Assembly (NCBI RefSeq): GCF_020880815.1
Contig: NZ_JAJITD010000001.1
Location: forward strand, 496,001-560,000
Reading direction: 5' to 3'
DNA length: 64,000 bases
Source of the DNA: Paraburkholderia sejongensis
GTDB lineage: Bacteria > Pseudomonadota > Gammaproteobacteria > Burkholderiales > Burkholderiaceae
Below the pieces are notes generated by a model. The model was given only the letters and a program-made list of their open reading frames with translations. It did not search any database and was not told where the DNA came from. The position numbers were made by a program, and so were the translations under genes. Below are positions 16,294 to 24,858 of the stretch, one piece after another (position 1 is the first letter of the stretch; each line of letters begins with the position of its first letter).

Positions 16294-17976
16294 ATGGTGA
16301 AATTCCTTCGACGTGCGAATGGCGGCGCAAGCCTGCGTACTGCAGCGGCCGCGCTGCCATTGCTGGGCTCGTTGAGCGCCGGTTCGGAAGCGGTCCGCGC
16401 CGGGCCGCACGACGCGCACGAGGCAACGGCCGGGCGCCGCATTGCGCCGACACCCGCCGCGGCAGCGGAGGACGGGCAGGACATGCTCGACCTCGACGAT
16501 GCGCGCTTTTTTCTGACGCGCATCGGCTTCGCGCCCGGGCACGCCGAACTCGCTCACTATGTGGGCCTCACTCGCGCGCAAGCGGTCGATGAAGTGCTTG
16601 CGTCCACGCGCGCGCAAGCCGTGTCGTCTGCGCCCGATTGGCTTGCCGAACCGGTTCCGACCCGTGCCGAGCGCAACGCGTGGACGGCAGCGCAGCGTCG
16701 CGAGCAACAACAGCTGCGCGGCCAGCGTTACGAACTATTACGCGCATGGTGGGTGGGCGAGATGCTGGCGACGCCGTCGCCGCTCACCGAACGCATGACG
16801 CTTTTCTGGCACAACCACTTTACGTCCGGGCAGGACAAGGTTCCGTATCCGCAACTGATGGCGCGGCAAAATCTGCTGTTGCGCCGCCACGCGCTCGGCA
16901 ATTTCGGCGAACTGCTGCATGAAGTCGCGAAAGATCCGGCAATGCTGCAATACCTGGACGGCGCGAGCAATCGCAAGGGCCGACCGAACGAAAACTTCGC
17001 GCGTGAGGTGATGGAGCTTTTCACGCTCGGCGAAGGGCATTACACGCAGCGCGACGTTGCCCAGGCGGCGCGCGCGTACACCGGCTGGGGGCTGGATGCC
17101 GACACGCTGGCCTACACGTGGCGCCCGGCTCAGCACGACGATGGCGACAAAAGCGTGCTCGGCCAAAGCGGTCCGTTCGATGGCGATCAGTTGCTCGATA
17201 TTCTGCTGGCGCGGCCCGAAACCGCGAGCTTCATCGCGACGAAGCTGTGGCGCGAATTCGTGTCCGGCACCCCGGAGCCGGAGCCCCTCGAAGCGATTGC
17301 CGCGCGGTTTCGGGCGAGCGGCTACGACATGAAGGTCGCGTTGCGCGCGCTGTTTCTGTGCGACGCGTTCTGGCGCGACGGGAACCGCGGCGTGCTGGTG
17401 AAGTCGCCTGTGGAGTTCGTGGTCGGCACGTTGCGTGCGTTCGAGGTCGGCTACGACGGCACCGCGCGGTTCGTCGCGCAGATACGCGCATTGGGCGAGA
17501 ACCTGTTATACCCGCCGAACGTCAAAGGATGGCCCGGCGGTACCGCATGGATCAATAGCTCGACGCTGCTGGCACGCAAGCAATTCGTCGAGCAGCTGTT
17601 TCGCGCGACCGAAAAGGCTGGGCCGATGCGCTCGGGTACTGCGTCGAGTGGGGAGCGGGCTGCGCGCGCGATGTCGGCGGCGCAGGCTGCCGCGCCGGCT
17701 TCTGCTGCCGCTGCCGCTGCCGCTGTCGCTGTCGCCGCCGCCGCGAGCGAGCCGCATACGCCGGCGCGCACCGCTCAGGGCGGCGTACGCTTCGACATCG
17801 CGAGCTGGCTCGCGCAGTACCACACTGCGCCGGCCGCGAAGCTTGGGTTGTCGATGGAATTGCAGTTGCAGCACGCGGTGCTGCCGTTCACGCCGGTCGA
17901 TGCGATCGCCACCGATTCGACCGCGAGCGCGTATTTGCAAGCGTTGCTGATGGACCCGGCCTACCAGTTGAAATAA
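16294..17976 (+). CDS. DUF1800 family protein
   Basis: 560 aa. Family-typical stretches are present: LTRIGFAPGHAEL (about 68-80), the ERMTLFWHNHFTSG block (about 167-180), GRPNENFAREVMELFTLGEGHYTQRDV (about 229-255), and the LYPPNVKGWPGG motif (about 405-416). The function of DUF1800 is unknown. The N terminus is weakly hydrophobic and may be a secretion signal. Residues about 455-490 are an alanine-rich tract (coding 17665-17755) that probably forms a flexible linker. DUF1501 follows 39 bp later; the two families are usually found side by side, implying a joint envelope or extracellular task. Confidence 0.88.
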   Translation: MVKFLRRANGGASLRTAAAALPLLGSLSAGSEAVRAGPHDAHEATAGRRIAPTPAAAAEDGQDMLDLDDARFFLTRIGFAPGHAELAHYVGLTRAQAVDEVLASTRAQAVSSAPDWLAEPVPTRAERNAWTAAQRREQQQLRGQRYELLRAWWVGEMLATPSPLTERMTLFWHNHFTSGQDKVPYPQLMARQNLLLRRHALGNFGELLHEVAKDPAMLQYLDGASNRKGRPNENFAREVMELFTLGEGHYTQRDVAQAARAYTGWGLDADTLAYTWRPAQHDDGDKSVLGQSGPFDGDQLLDILLARPETASFIATKLWREFVSGTPEPEPLEAIAARFRASGYDMKVALRALFLCDAFWRDGNRGVLVKSPVEFVVGTLRAFEVGYDGTARFVAQIRALGENLLYPPNVKGWPGGTAWINSSTLLARKQFVEQLFRATEKAGPMRSGTASSGERAARAMSAAQAAAPASAAAAAAAVAVAAAASEPHTPARTAQGGVRFDIASWLAQYHTAPAAKLGLSMELQLQHAVLPFTPVDAIATDSTASAYLQALLMDPAYQLK

Positions 17977-18015
17977 CCTGCCGTTGCCGGCGGCGCGGCC
18001 ACCACGAGGAGCAGC

Positions 18016-19251
18016 ATGAAACGACGCAGCTTTCTATCGATGAGCGCCGCCGCCGGCGCGTCGCTGTGGTTGCCGCGCGCGGTCGGCGCGCAGGATGCGT
18101 CGACTAAGGCGACGGCGGATGCGCTGCTCCCGGCGGGCGGCGGCTACGACAACCTGCTGATCCTGATCGAGCTGAAAGGCGGCAACGACGGCCTGAACAC
18201 GGTGATTCCGTTCGCGGATCCGGCGTACTACGCGCTGCGCAAAAACATCGGCGTCAAACGCGAACAGGTGCTTCAGCTCGACGAGCGCACCGCGCTGCAT
18301 CCCGCGTTGCAGCCGTTGCTGCCGCTCTGGCAGAGCCGGCAACTGGCGATCGTGCAGGGCGTCAGCTACGCGCAGCCGAACCTGTCGCACTTCCGCTCGA
18401 TCGAGGTCTGGGATACCGCGTCGCGCTCCGATCAGTATTTGCGCGACGGCTGGCTTACGCGTGCGTTCGCGCTGCGGCCGGTGCCCGCCGGTTTTGCCGC
18501 CGACGGCGTGGTGATCGGCAGTGCCGAAATGGGGCCGCTCGCGAACGGCGCGCGCGCGATCGCGCTCGTCAATCCCGCGCAGTTCGTCAATGCGTCGCGA
18601 CTCGCGACGCCGGTGGCGCTGCACGAACGCAATCCGGCGCTCGCGCATATTCTCGCCATCGAAAACGACATCGTGAAAGCGGCCGACCGTTTGCGGCCGA
18701 GGCCCGGACAGCCGCACTTGAAGACCGCGTTCGCGGGCGGCGCGTTCGACAGTTCGATCAGAGCGGCGATGCAGGTGTTGGCCGCGACCGCTGCGCCGCC
18801 GGCGCGGTCGCACAGCGGGCAGGGCGTCGCGGTGATCCGGCTGACGTTGAACGGCTTCGATACGCACCAGAACCAGCCCGCGCAGCACGCGGCGCTGCTC
18901 AAACAGCTCGCGCAGGGATTGGTCGCGCTGCAGTCGGCGCTCGTCGAGCTGGGCCGCTGGAACGATACGCTGGTCATGACGTACGCGGAGTTCGGGCGCC
19001 GTCCGCGCGAGAACCAGAGCAACGGCACCGATCACGGCACGGTGGCGCCGCACTTCGTGACCGGCGGGCGCGTACGCGGCGGGTTGTATGGCGCGCCGCC
19101 GGTGTTAACACGGCTCGACGGCAACGGCAACTTGCCGGTCGGCGTGGATTTTCGCCAGCTTTACGCGACCGTGCTGGGGCCCTGGTGGGGGCTCGATGCG
19201 TCGGCGATCCTGCAGCCGCGGTTCGAGCCGCTGCCGCTGCTGCGCGTTTGA
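18016..19251 (+). CDS. DUF1501 family protein with Tat signal
   Basis: 411 aa. The N terminus MKRRSFLSMSAAAGASLWLPRAVGAQ is a twin-arginine signal (RRSFL), so the protein is exported folded. The body has DUF1501 landmarks: LILIELKGGNDGLNTVIPF, LSHFRSIEVWDTA, and near the end MTYAEFGRRPRENQSNGTDHGT, a metal-site-like cluster related to alkaline-phosphatase/sulfatase folds. Biochemical activity is unknown. Directly downstream of the DUF1800 gene and probably co-translated in one unit; it converges on the next gene with only 18 bp between stop codons. Confidence 0.9.
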   Translation: MKRRSFLSMSAAAGASLWLPRAVGAQDASTKATADALLPAGGGYDNLLILIELKGGNDGLNTVIPFADPAYYALRKNIGVKREQVLQLDERTALHPALQPLLPLWQSRQLAIVQGVSYAQPNLSHFRSIEVWDTASRSDQYLRDGWLTRAFALRPVPAGFAADGVVIGSAEMGPLANGARAIALVNPAQFVNASRLATPVALHERNPALAHILAIENDIVKAADRLRPRPGQPHLKTAFAGGAFDSSIRAAMQVLAATAAPPARSHSGQGVAVIRLTLNGFDTHQNQPAQHAALLKQLAQGLVALQSALVELGRWNDTLVMTYAEFGRRPRENQSNGTDHGTVAPHFVTGGRVRGGLYGAPPVLTRLDGNGNLPVGVDFRQLYATVLGPWWGLDASAILQPRFEPLPLLRV

Positions 19252-19269
19252 CGGCGAAGCGTCATCTGC

Positions 19270-20115
19270 CTATTTCGCGCGCCACGCGATCCACAGCTTG
19301 CGGATCGGCGTCAACGCGATGCGTTGATGCAGCACGTGATAGCCGTCGCGTTCGATTTCATCGAGCAGCGCCAACGCGAGCGCCGCGAGTGCCAGCAGCG
19401 TGCGCTGTGCGCGGCGCGCGTTCGCAGGGACCGCGGCGAGCGCGGTCTGCACCGCGTCGCGGGCACGCTTGGTTTCGAAGCGCATCAGCTCGGTGAACGC
19501 GTCGGTGTATTTGCGGTTGATCAGATCGGCGGCGGTCACGTTGTAGCGCTGCATCTCGTCGATCGGGATATAGATGCGACCGTGACGCGCATCGTTGCCG
19601 GTTTCGGCGACGAACTGCGCGAGCATCAGCGCTTCGCCGAGCGACGCGGCCCAGTCGGTTGCCGTCGCGGCGGCATCGGCTGCACGAGTCGTTTTAGACG
19701 CCGCCGAGCGTGCGATCAGCGATGCAAAGTTGCCGCCGACCCCGCGCATGTAGCGTCGCAGATTCGGATAGTCGAGATAGCGCGCCTGGTCGAGATCCAT
19801 CTCAAAGCCGGCCAGCATCTGCTGCAGCGCCGGATATTCGGCCGGCGCGTCGGGCAGGTGCGCTTCGAGCGCCTTCGACACCGGATGCGACGCCGACCCC
19901 GCGGCCAGCGCCGCGAGTTCCTTTTGCCACCACGCGAGCTTGGTGCGGCCGACCGCGGGATCGCTGGTTTCCTGGACCGTTTCCTCGAGTTCGCGACGCA
20001 GCGCGAACAGCGCCGTCAACAGCGGCTGACTGGCGGCGCTCGCCTGGCGAAGCGCATAGTAGGTGCTCGAGCCGGGGGGCGCAGCTTTCTGCTGGCAATA
20101 GTCGTCGAAATTCAC
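19270..20115 (-). CDS. Squalene/phytoene synthase family protein, NDUFAF6-like
   Basis: 281 aa from a GTG at 20115, where homology to the fold appears to begin; the frame is open to 20199. It has the all-helical prenyl synthase layout, with the second-motif region reading QFVAETGNDARHGRIYIP. The first aspartate-rich motif expected in squalene, phytoene or presqualene synthases is absent: the equivalent stretch reads LRRELEETVQETSDPAVGRT. From memory this resembles the mitochondrial complex I assembly factor NDUFAF6 more than HpnD. No hopanoid genes are adjacent. An enzyme role is therefore doubtful; a respiratory assembly role is an inference. Confidence 0.78.
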   Translation of the reverse strand: MNFDDYCQQKAAPPGSSTYYALRQASAASQPLLTALFALRRELEETVQETSDPAVGRTKLAWWQKELAALAAGSASHPVSKALEAHLPDAPAEYPALQQMLAGFEMDLDQARYLDYPNLRRYMRGVGGNFASLIARSAASKTTRAADAAATATDWAASLGEALMLAQFVAETGNDARHGRIYIPIDEMQRYNVTAADLINRKYTDAFTELMRFETKRARDAVQTALAAVPANARRAQRTLLALAALALALLDEIERDGYHVLHQRIALTPIRKLWIAWRAK

Positions 20116-20229
20116 GGGATGAGTGTCTGGGGAAGGGCGGCCGGGAAGGCGGCCTGGCGTCTGTCGGGCGCCTTTGCGGCGAGCCGAAAATTGTAGCATC
20201 GGCGCCGCTCACGCAGATGCCGGCGGGTG

Positions 20230-20258
20230 CAGACAAGCGCGAATCAATCGGTTAGAAT
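20230..20258 (+). promoter_or_regulatory. Candidate sigma70 promoter of tRNA-Leu
   Basis: CAGACA (20230-20235), a 17-bp spacer and TAGAAT (20253-20258). Transcription would begin near 20265, about 80 bp before the mature tRNA. The -35 is a 4/6 match. Confidence 0.45.
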
Positions 20259-20344
20259 CTCGCGCTTACGCTTTTGGGCGCATGTTTTACGTGCCAGGAA
20301 GCGGACAGGACATCGGGTAGGGCGCTTCGGCGACATACCCGGCT

Positions 20345-20431
20345 GCGAGGGTGGCGAAATTGGTAGACGCACCAGGTTTAGGTCCTGACGCCCGCAAGGG
20401 TGTAGGGGTTCGAGTCCCCTCCCTCGCACCA
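20345..20431 (+). tRNA. tRNA-Leu (anticodon UAG)
   Basis: 87-nt class II tRNA. The acceptor stem is GCGAGGG pairing with CCCTCGC, the discriminator is A and the CCA is encoded. The anticodon loop TTTAGGT gives TAG, reading CUN leucine codons. A long variable arm (CGCCCGCAAGGGTGT region) and the T arm GGGGTTCGAGTCCCC confirm the class. Confidence 0.97.
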
Positions 20432-20459
20432 CGTATCACGCAGGAACAAGGCAGGAAAA

Positions 20460-20497
20460 GAAAACCCCGTCAGGTCTATTGGACCGACGGGGTTTTT
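20460..20497 (+). terminator. Rho-independent terminator after tRNA-Leu
   Basis: AAAACCCCGTC paired with GACGGGGTTTT, with extra GTC/GAC pairing towards the loop, followed by a T run. It closes the single-tRNA unit. Confidence 0.88.
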
Positions 20498-20616
20498 GTT
20501 TTTCGGGCCGCTGCGTCAGGTGCGGGCGCCCCGACGCTACGGTGACCCATCATCGGGCCGCCCCCCCCCGATCACACACCCAGAAACTGACGTGCTGCGA
20601 TCCAGGGGCGCGCCGT

Positions 20617-20904
20617 TCAGGCGTCCGGCGTTCCCGCCTGTTCCTGCGCGCCCGGCAATTCCGCCTGCGCGGCGCCTTCGAGAAATCGCCGGGTCGATTC
20701 GAACGCCTGCAGCATCTGATCCGGCCACGGCGTTTGCAGCATGACCGCCTGATGGTTTTCGAATGCCGACGACAGCAGCTTTGCCAGTTCCGGCGAACGA
20801 AGATGACGCAGCACGACGCTGACCGCGATCGCCGTCGCCTGGCTCGCGCCGGCGGTCTGGAGTTCCGAGGCGGTCAGTGCCGCGACCTGTTTGTTGATGT
20901 CCAC
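20617..20904 (-). CDS. Hypothetical 95-aa protein
   Basis: Chosen start is a GTG at 20904 with AGGAAG eight bases upstream; the frame runs open to 21003 but the added residues look like untranslated leader. The protein is soluble and mostly helical by composition. An alanine-rich first half (ALTASELQTAGASQATAIAV) is followed by a hydrophobic/charged segment (VVLRHLRSPELAKLLSSAFENH) and an acidic, Gln/Ala-rich tail. No motif, signal or membrane segment is seen and I do not recognise the family. It is a monocistronic unit between tRNA-Leu and the marR-like gene. Codon use matches its neighbours. Confidence 0.6.
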   Translation of the reverse strand: MDINKQVAALTASELQTAGASQATAIAVSVVLRHLRSPELAKLLSSAFENHQAVMLQTPWPDQMLQAFESTRRFLEGAAQAELPGAQEQAGTPDA

Positions 20905-21070
20905 TGAAGCTTCCTGATGAAAACGAGGGTGAAGGCGCGTTGGCCAATGTGCGATTTTGACACGCGCGGCGGGTCGCGGTGAGATGGCGCGCCGCTCGCT
21001 CATTCATAAAATGCGGCTGCGCTTCGCGCGTTGGAGCGCGCGCAGTCAGTGGCTTGCGCGCCGCCGCCTG

Positions 21071-21529
21071 TTATTCGTTGCGCGCGTTCATCGTGTCGAT
21101 GATCTTGTCGAGCGCCGCGCCGAAGGCGGCTTTTTCGTCGTCGTCGAGACAGTCGAACAGGTCGCCGTTCCACTTGCGCGCGATCGGCATCACCTTCCGG
21201 TACAGCGCGCGCCCCTGCGGCGTCAGCGACACCAGCACGACGCGGCCATCCAGCGCGCTTTGCTCGCGCTGCACCAGGCCTTGCCGGATCAGCGCCTCGG
21301 CTGCGCGGCTCGCCTGGCTTTTGTCGAGATTGGCATGGCGCGCGAGCTCCATGATCGAGAAGGGCCCGAACGATCCCACCGCCGCGATCACGCGCGCTTC
21401 CGGCAGCGTGACATCGAGCTTCGACGCATAGCGCTCGCTGATGCCGCGCTCGGCCAGTTTGTTCAGTACATGCAGACGATACGTGAGGAACTGCTCGAGC
21501 CCGGCTTTGGCGGAGTCCTTCATGGTCAT
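21071..21529 (-). CDS. MarR family transcriptional regulator
   Basis: 152 aa from the ATG at 21529; the ATG two codons later (21523) is equally plausible. Winged-helix MarR fold: a dimerisation helix at the N terminus (LEQFLTYRLHVLNKLAE), recognition region SIMELARHANLDKSQASRAAEALIRQGLVQR, and a wing with DGRVVLVSLTPQGR. Such proteins are dimeric repressors relieved by small phenolic or oxidant ligands. It lies 56 bp downstream of glycerate kinase on the same strand and may regulate that unit. Confidence 0.88.
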   Translation of the reverse strand: MTMKDSAKAGLEQFLTYRLHVLNKLAERGISERYASKLDVTLPEARVIAAVGSFGPFSIMELARHANLDKSQASRAAEALIRQGLVQREQSALDGRVVLVSLTPQGRALYRKVMPIARKWNGDLFDCLDDDEKAAFGAALDKIIDTMNARNE

Positions 21530-21585
21530 CCCGTGACGAGTGGACGGTCGTGGCGCTCTGATTGTTGCTGCAACCGTCTCGCGGG

Positions 21586-22731
21586 TCAACGCACGCCGTA
21601 TTTCAGACGCGTCAACTGCTCGGCCTCGTTGGCGAGCAGCCGCGCGGCATCGCGAATCGCGACTTCCAGCGTGATCGGCCCCGGCGCCGGCGAGAAGCAG
21701 CCGCTGAAATGTTCGGCCAGACGCGGCAGTGCGGCGGGATCGACCGCGCCGGACAGCAGCGTGGCGGGCACGCCGGCCGCCCGTGCATGCGCGCAGGCGA
21801 TGAACGGCGCCTTGCCGTGCAGCGTTTGCACGTCCGAGCGGCCTTCGCCGGTGATCAGCCAGTTAGCGCCGGCGAGCGCGGCATCGAGCCCGATCTGCCG
21901 CGCGACCGTTTCCGCGCCCGGCTCGAACTGCGCGCCGAGCATGTGCAACGCGAAGCCGAGACCGCCGGCCGCGCCCGCGCCCGGTTGATTGCGCGCGCTG
22001 CGCCCGAGCGCCGCTTCGAGCAGATCGGCAAAACGCGCGAGCGCCGCGTCGATCGACGCAAGCTGGTCCGGCTGCACGCCTTTTTGCGGACCGAACACCG
22101 CGGTCGCGCCGTGCTCGCCGGTGAGCGGATTGTCGACGTCCGACATGCCGACGAACTGCGCGTCGGCGAGCCGCGCGTCGAGTTGCGACGCGTCGATGCG
22201 CGCGACCCGCGCAAGCTGTTCGGGCGTGCCCTCGAGTTCGTTGCCTTGTGCGTCGAACAGCTTCAGGCCGAGGCCGGTCAGCAGCCCGGCGCCGCCATCA
22301 TTGGTGCTGCTGCCGCCGAGCGCGACGAAAAAGCGCCGCACGCCCGCATCGAGCAGCGCGCGAATCGCTTCGCCCATCCCGCGCGTGCAGCGCGCCGCGA
22401 CCGGCACGCCCATGCCGACCGGATCGGTTATGCCGACGATCTCGGCGGTCTCGATGATCGCGCTGCCGTCCGCGAGCAGGCCGGTGAGCGCTTCGCGCAG
22501 CGAGCCGGCTGCGCTGCGCACCGTGAGCGGGCGACGTTCGCCGCCGCTGGTGAGCATCGCGTCGAGCGTGCCTTCGCCGCCGTCGGCCATCGGGCAGATC
22601 CGCACGCTGGCGTCGGGGCGCGCGCGCTGGATGCCGGTGGCGATCGCCTGCGCGACCTGTTGCGCGCTGAGCGAGCCTTTGAATGAATCGGGAGCGATGA
22701 CGACGACAGGCGAGGGCGACGAATTCGGCAT
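21586..22731 (-). CDS. Glycerate kinase
   Basis: 381 aa. Phosphorylates D-glycerate with ATP (to 2-phosphoglycerate in the GarK/GlxK family), feeding glyoxylate or hydroxypyruvate carbon into glycolysis. Family signatures: IAPDSFKGSLSAQQVA (about 10-25), CPMADGGEGTLDA (about 44-56), a glycine-rich FFVALGGSSTNDGGAG loop (about 136-151), and GPQKGV plus the late LITGEGRSDVQTLHGKAP block. Full length. Downstream lies the MarR regulator; no tartronate semialdehyde reductase or glyoxylate carboligase gene is adjacent. Confidence 0.93.
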   Translation of the reverse strand: MPNSSPSPVVVIAPDSFKGSLSAQQVAQAIATGIQRARPDASVRICPMADGGEGTLDAMLTSGGERRPLTVRSAAGSLREALTGLLADGSAIIETAEIVGITDPVGMGVPVAARCTRGMGEAIRALLDAGVRRFFVALGGSSTNDGGAGLLTGLGLKLFDAQGNELEGTPEQLARVARIDASQLDARLADAQFVGMSDVDNPLTGEHGATAVFGPQKGVQPDQLASIDAALARFADLLEAALGRSARNQPGAGAAGGLGFALHMLGAQFEPGAETVARQIGLDAALAGANWLITGEGRSDVQTLHGKAPFIACAHARAAGVPATLLSGAVDPAALPRLAEHFSGCFSPAPGPITLEVAIRDAARLLANEAEQLTRLKYGVR

Positions 22732-22957
22732 GGTGTCTCTTGAAAGTCTGAATCGTTGTAAGCGCTGGCGAGCGCCTGCGCCGCGCCCCGGGGCGAGCGA
22801 CCGGCGAGCGAGTGCGTTAGCTTAGCAGCATGGGCGCGTCGGCTGAATATGCCGGAGCGCATAGGCGGGATCGCCGGCAAACGTGGCGGATACGGGCGGG
22901 CGCGAGCGGGCGGGCGCGGTGTTGGCGGCGTGAAAAGCGCGCTGCGAATCCAGCGGT

Positions 22958-22990
22958 AAATCGGCTGTGAATCGGCTGTAAATCGAGTCG
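22958..22990 (+). repeat. Three 11-bp tandem direct repeats upstream of tig
   Basis: Units AAATCGGCTGT, GAATCGGCTGT and AAATCGAGTCG are contiguous; the first two differ at one base and the third is degenerate. An 11-bp period is close to one DNA turn, so this could be a binding array. No regulator is known for it. Confidence 0.6.
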
Positions 22991-23126
22991 CTGGCCGGCT
23001 CGCTGCGCGGCGATTAAAAAAGCGCGCGGCGTACACGCAAACCAGACGAAAAAGGCCCTCAAAACGATCGGAATGCAGGGAAACCTCGATGCAATCATCG
23101 AATCCCGGCTAGGCGCGCAAATAGTT

Positions 23127-23135
23127 TGCTAAAAT
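23127..23135 (+). promoter_or_regulatory. Candidate extended -10 promoter of tig
   Basis: TGCTAAAAT, i.e. a TGn extension directly before TAAAAT, in a locally A+T-rich patch. No -35 of quality is found 17 bp upstream, which extended -10 promoters tolerate. It predicts a 5' leader of about 170 nt. Confidence 0.45.
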
Positions 23136-23314
23136 ATTTGGCTCTTTGGACTCAACCGTGTTGCCGACGGCCTGCCAGCCCGCGGCGCAGGCGCGTGATG
23201 GACACAGCTCGAGCAACGTAGCTCGACGCGACGCAAATCGATGCGAAGCGACATCGACGGGCAGCACGGAGAAGATAACTGATTCGCTCGAATAATTTTA
23301 GGACGATTGAAGCC

Positions 23315-24661
23315 ATGGCTAACGTTGTTGAAAACCTCGGCAAGCTCGAACGCCGCGTGACGATTTCCCTGCCGAAGGATGCCGTGCAGAAGGAAGTGGA
23401 TTCGCGTATCCGCCAACTCGCGAAGAACGTGCGCATGCCGGGTTTCCGCCCGGGCAAGGTGCCGCTCAAAATGGTGACGCAACAGTATTCGGGCCAGGTG
23501 GAAGCCGAAGTGCTGAGCGACAAGGTCGGCAAGGAATTCTTCGATATCAGCCGCGCCGAGAACCTGCGTGTCGCAGGCCAGCCGAGCTTCGCGCCGAAGG
23601 CCGACGCCGCTGAAGGCGACTACGCGTTCGACGCGACCTTCGAAGTGTATCCGGAAGTCAAGCTGGGCGACGTTGCCACGGCTGAAATCGAGCGCACCAC
23701 GACCACCATCACCGAAGCTGAAATCGACCGCACTCTGGACATCCTGCGCAAGCAGCGCGTGCACTACCACGCTCGCGGAGAAGCCGGCGAGCACGGCGAC
23801 GGCGGCGCGGACACGGCAGCTAAAGACGGCGATCGCGTGACGGTCGATTTCGTCGGCAAGCTCGACGGTGAAGTGTTCCAGGGCGGCAGCGCGGAAGATT
23901 TCGCGTTCGTGCTCGGCGAAGGCCGCATGCTGCCGGAATTCGAACAGGCCGCGCTCGGCCTGAAGGTCGGCGAAGCGAAGGAATTCGACTTGAAGTTCCC
24001 GGACGACTACCACGGCAAGGAAGTGGCCGGCAAGACCGCGCAATTCACGATCACGATGAAGAAGATCGAGTGGGCGCACCTGCCGGAAGTCGACGGCGAA
24101 TTCGCGAAGTCGCTCGGTATCGAAGACGGCGATCTGACCAAGATGCGCGCTGAAATCAAGGACAACCTCGAGCGTGAAGCGAAGCGCCGCACGCAGGCCA
24201 TCGTGAAGAACCAGGTGATGGACGCGCTGCTGAAGATTTCGGAACTCGACGTGCCGAACGCGCTGATCGAACAGGACCAGGAGCGCCTCGTCGCGATGGC
24301 CCGTCAGGATCTGGAACAACGCGGCGTGCCGAACGCGAAGGATGCGCCGATTCCGGCAGCAATGTTCAAGGAACAGGCAGAGCGCCGCGTCAAGCTGGGC
24401 CTCGTGCTGGCCGAACTCGTGAAGGCCAACGAACTGCAGGCGAAGCCGGAGCAGATCCGCGCCGAAGTCGACGAATTCGCCAAGAGCTACGAAGACCCGA
24501 AGGAAGTCGTCCGCTGGTATTATTCGAACCAGCAACGTCTTGCTGAAATGGAAGCGTATGTCGTTGAAGCCAACGTCGTCGATTTCGTCCTCAGCAAGGC
24601 GAAGGTGACGGACAAGGAAGTGAGCTTCGAAGAACTGGCAAGCGCAACGGCGCAGGCGTAA
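23315..24661 (+). CDS. tig: Trigger factor, ribosome-bound chaperone
   Basis: 448 aa. Binds the ribosome exit tunnel and shields nascent chains. The N-terminal ribosome-binding domain contains the signature region GFRPGKVP (about 46-53). The FKBP-type peptidyl-prolyl isomerase domain (about 165-250) shows [17 protein letters not shown]. The C-terminal helical arm runs to the end. Length is slightly above E. coli TF, with a short Gly/Asp-rich insert before the FKBP domain ([15 protein letters not shown]). First gene of the tig-clpP-clpX-lon series. Confidence 0.98.
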   Translation: MANVVENLGKLERRVTISLPKDAVQKEVDSRIRQLAKNVRMPGFRPGKVPLKMVTQQYSGQVEAEVLSDKVGKEFFDISRAENLRVAGQPSFAPKADAAEGDYAFDATFEVYPEVKLGDVATAEIERTTTTITEAEIDRTLDILRKQRVHYHARGEAGEHGDGGADTAAKDGDRVTVDFVGKLDGEVFQGGSAEDFAFVLGEGRMLPEFEQAALGLKVGEAKEFDLKFPDDYHGKEVAGKTAQFTITMKKIEWAHLPEVDGEFAKSLGIEDGDLTKMRAEIKDNLEREAKRRTQAIVKNQVMDALLKISELDVPNALIEQDQERLVAMARQDLEQRGVPNAKDAPIPAAMFKEQAERRVKLGLVLAELVKANELQAKPEQIRAEVDEFAKSYEDPKEVVRWYYSNQQRLAEMEAYVVEANVVDFVLSKAKVTDKEVSFEELASATAQA

Positions 24662-24671
24662 GCGTCGCTGC

Positions 24672-24721
24672 AACGGCGTGCCGGCTGTCGGAGCATCCGA
24701 CGGCCCGCACGCCGTTTTTTT
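24672..24721 (+). terminator. Rho-independent terminator after tig
   Basis: Long stem ACGGCGTGC...GCACGCCGT with inner TCGGA/TCCGA pairing, then seven T. It separates tig from clpP, so clpP needs its own promoter in the following 130 bp. Confidence 0.88.
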
Positions 24722-24858
24722 GTGCCGTAAGAAAAGCGTGGCGTACCGGGTCAGGTCGCGCGGCGCGCGCGAGAGACCGGCACTTGAATACGGGTATGTC
24801 GCACCAACTTGTGTCGAACATCTAATATTCAGAATATTTCCAGACAAGGATCCATTGC

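Larger units (their letters stand above)
22732..23314. other. 583-bp gene-free spacer between glycerate kinase and tig
   Basis: No coding frame here has the character of a gene. It holds three 11-bp direct repeats at 22958-22990 (AAATCGGCTGT, GAATCGGCTGT, AAATCGAGTCG), the candidate tig promoter near 23130, and a leader of about 170 nt rich in GCGACG/CATCGA inverted segments. It must also hold the divergent promoter of glycerate kinase, which I could not place. Confidence 0.7.

Noticed and set aside
20345..20431. tRNA-Leu as a possible integration site
   Set aside because: No integrase, no direct repeat of the tRNA 3' end and no compositional shift follow it.
20561..20569. Run of nine C after the tRNA-Leu terminator, considered as a phase-variation tract
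   Set aside because: It lies in non-coding DNA with no gene start nearby, so a slip would have no evident effect.
24783..24840. Heat-shock (sigma32) promoter before clpP
   Set aside because: CTTGAAT is present but no CCCCAT-like -10 lies at the right distance, so I do not annotate it as a promoter.
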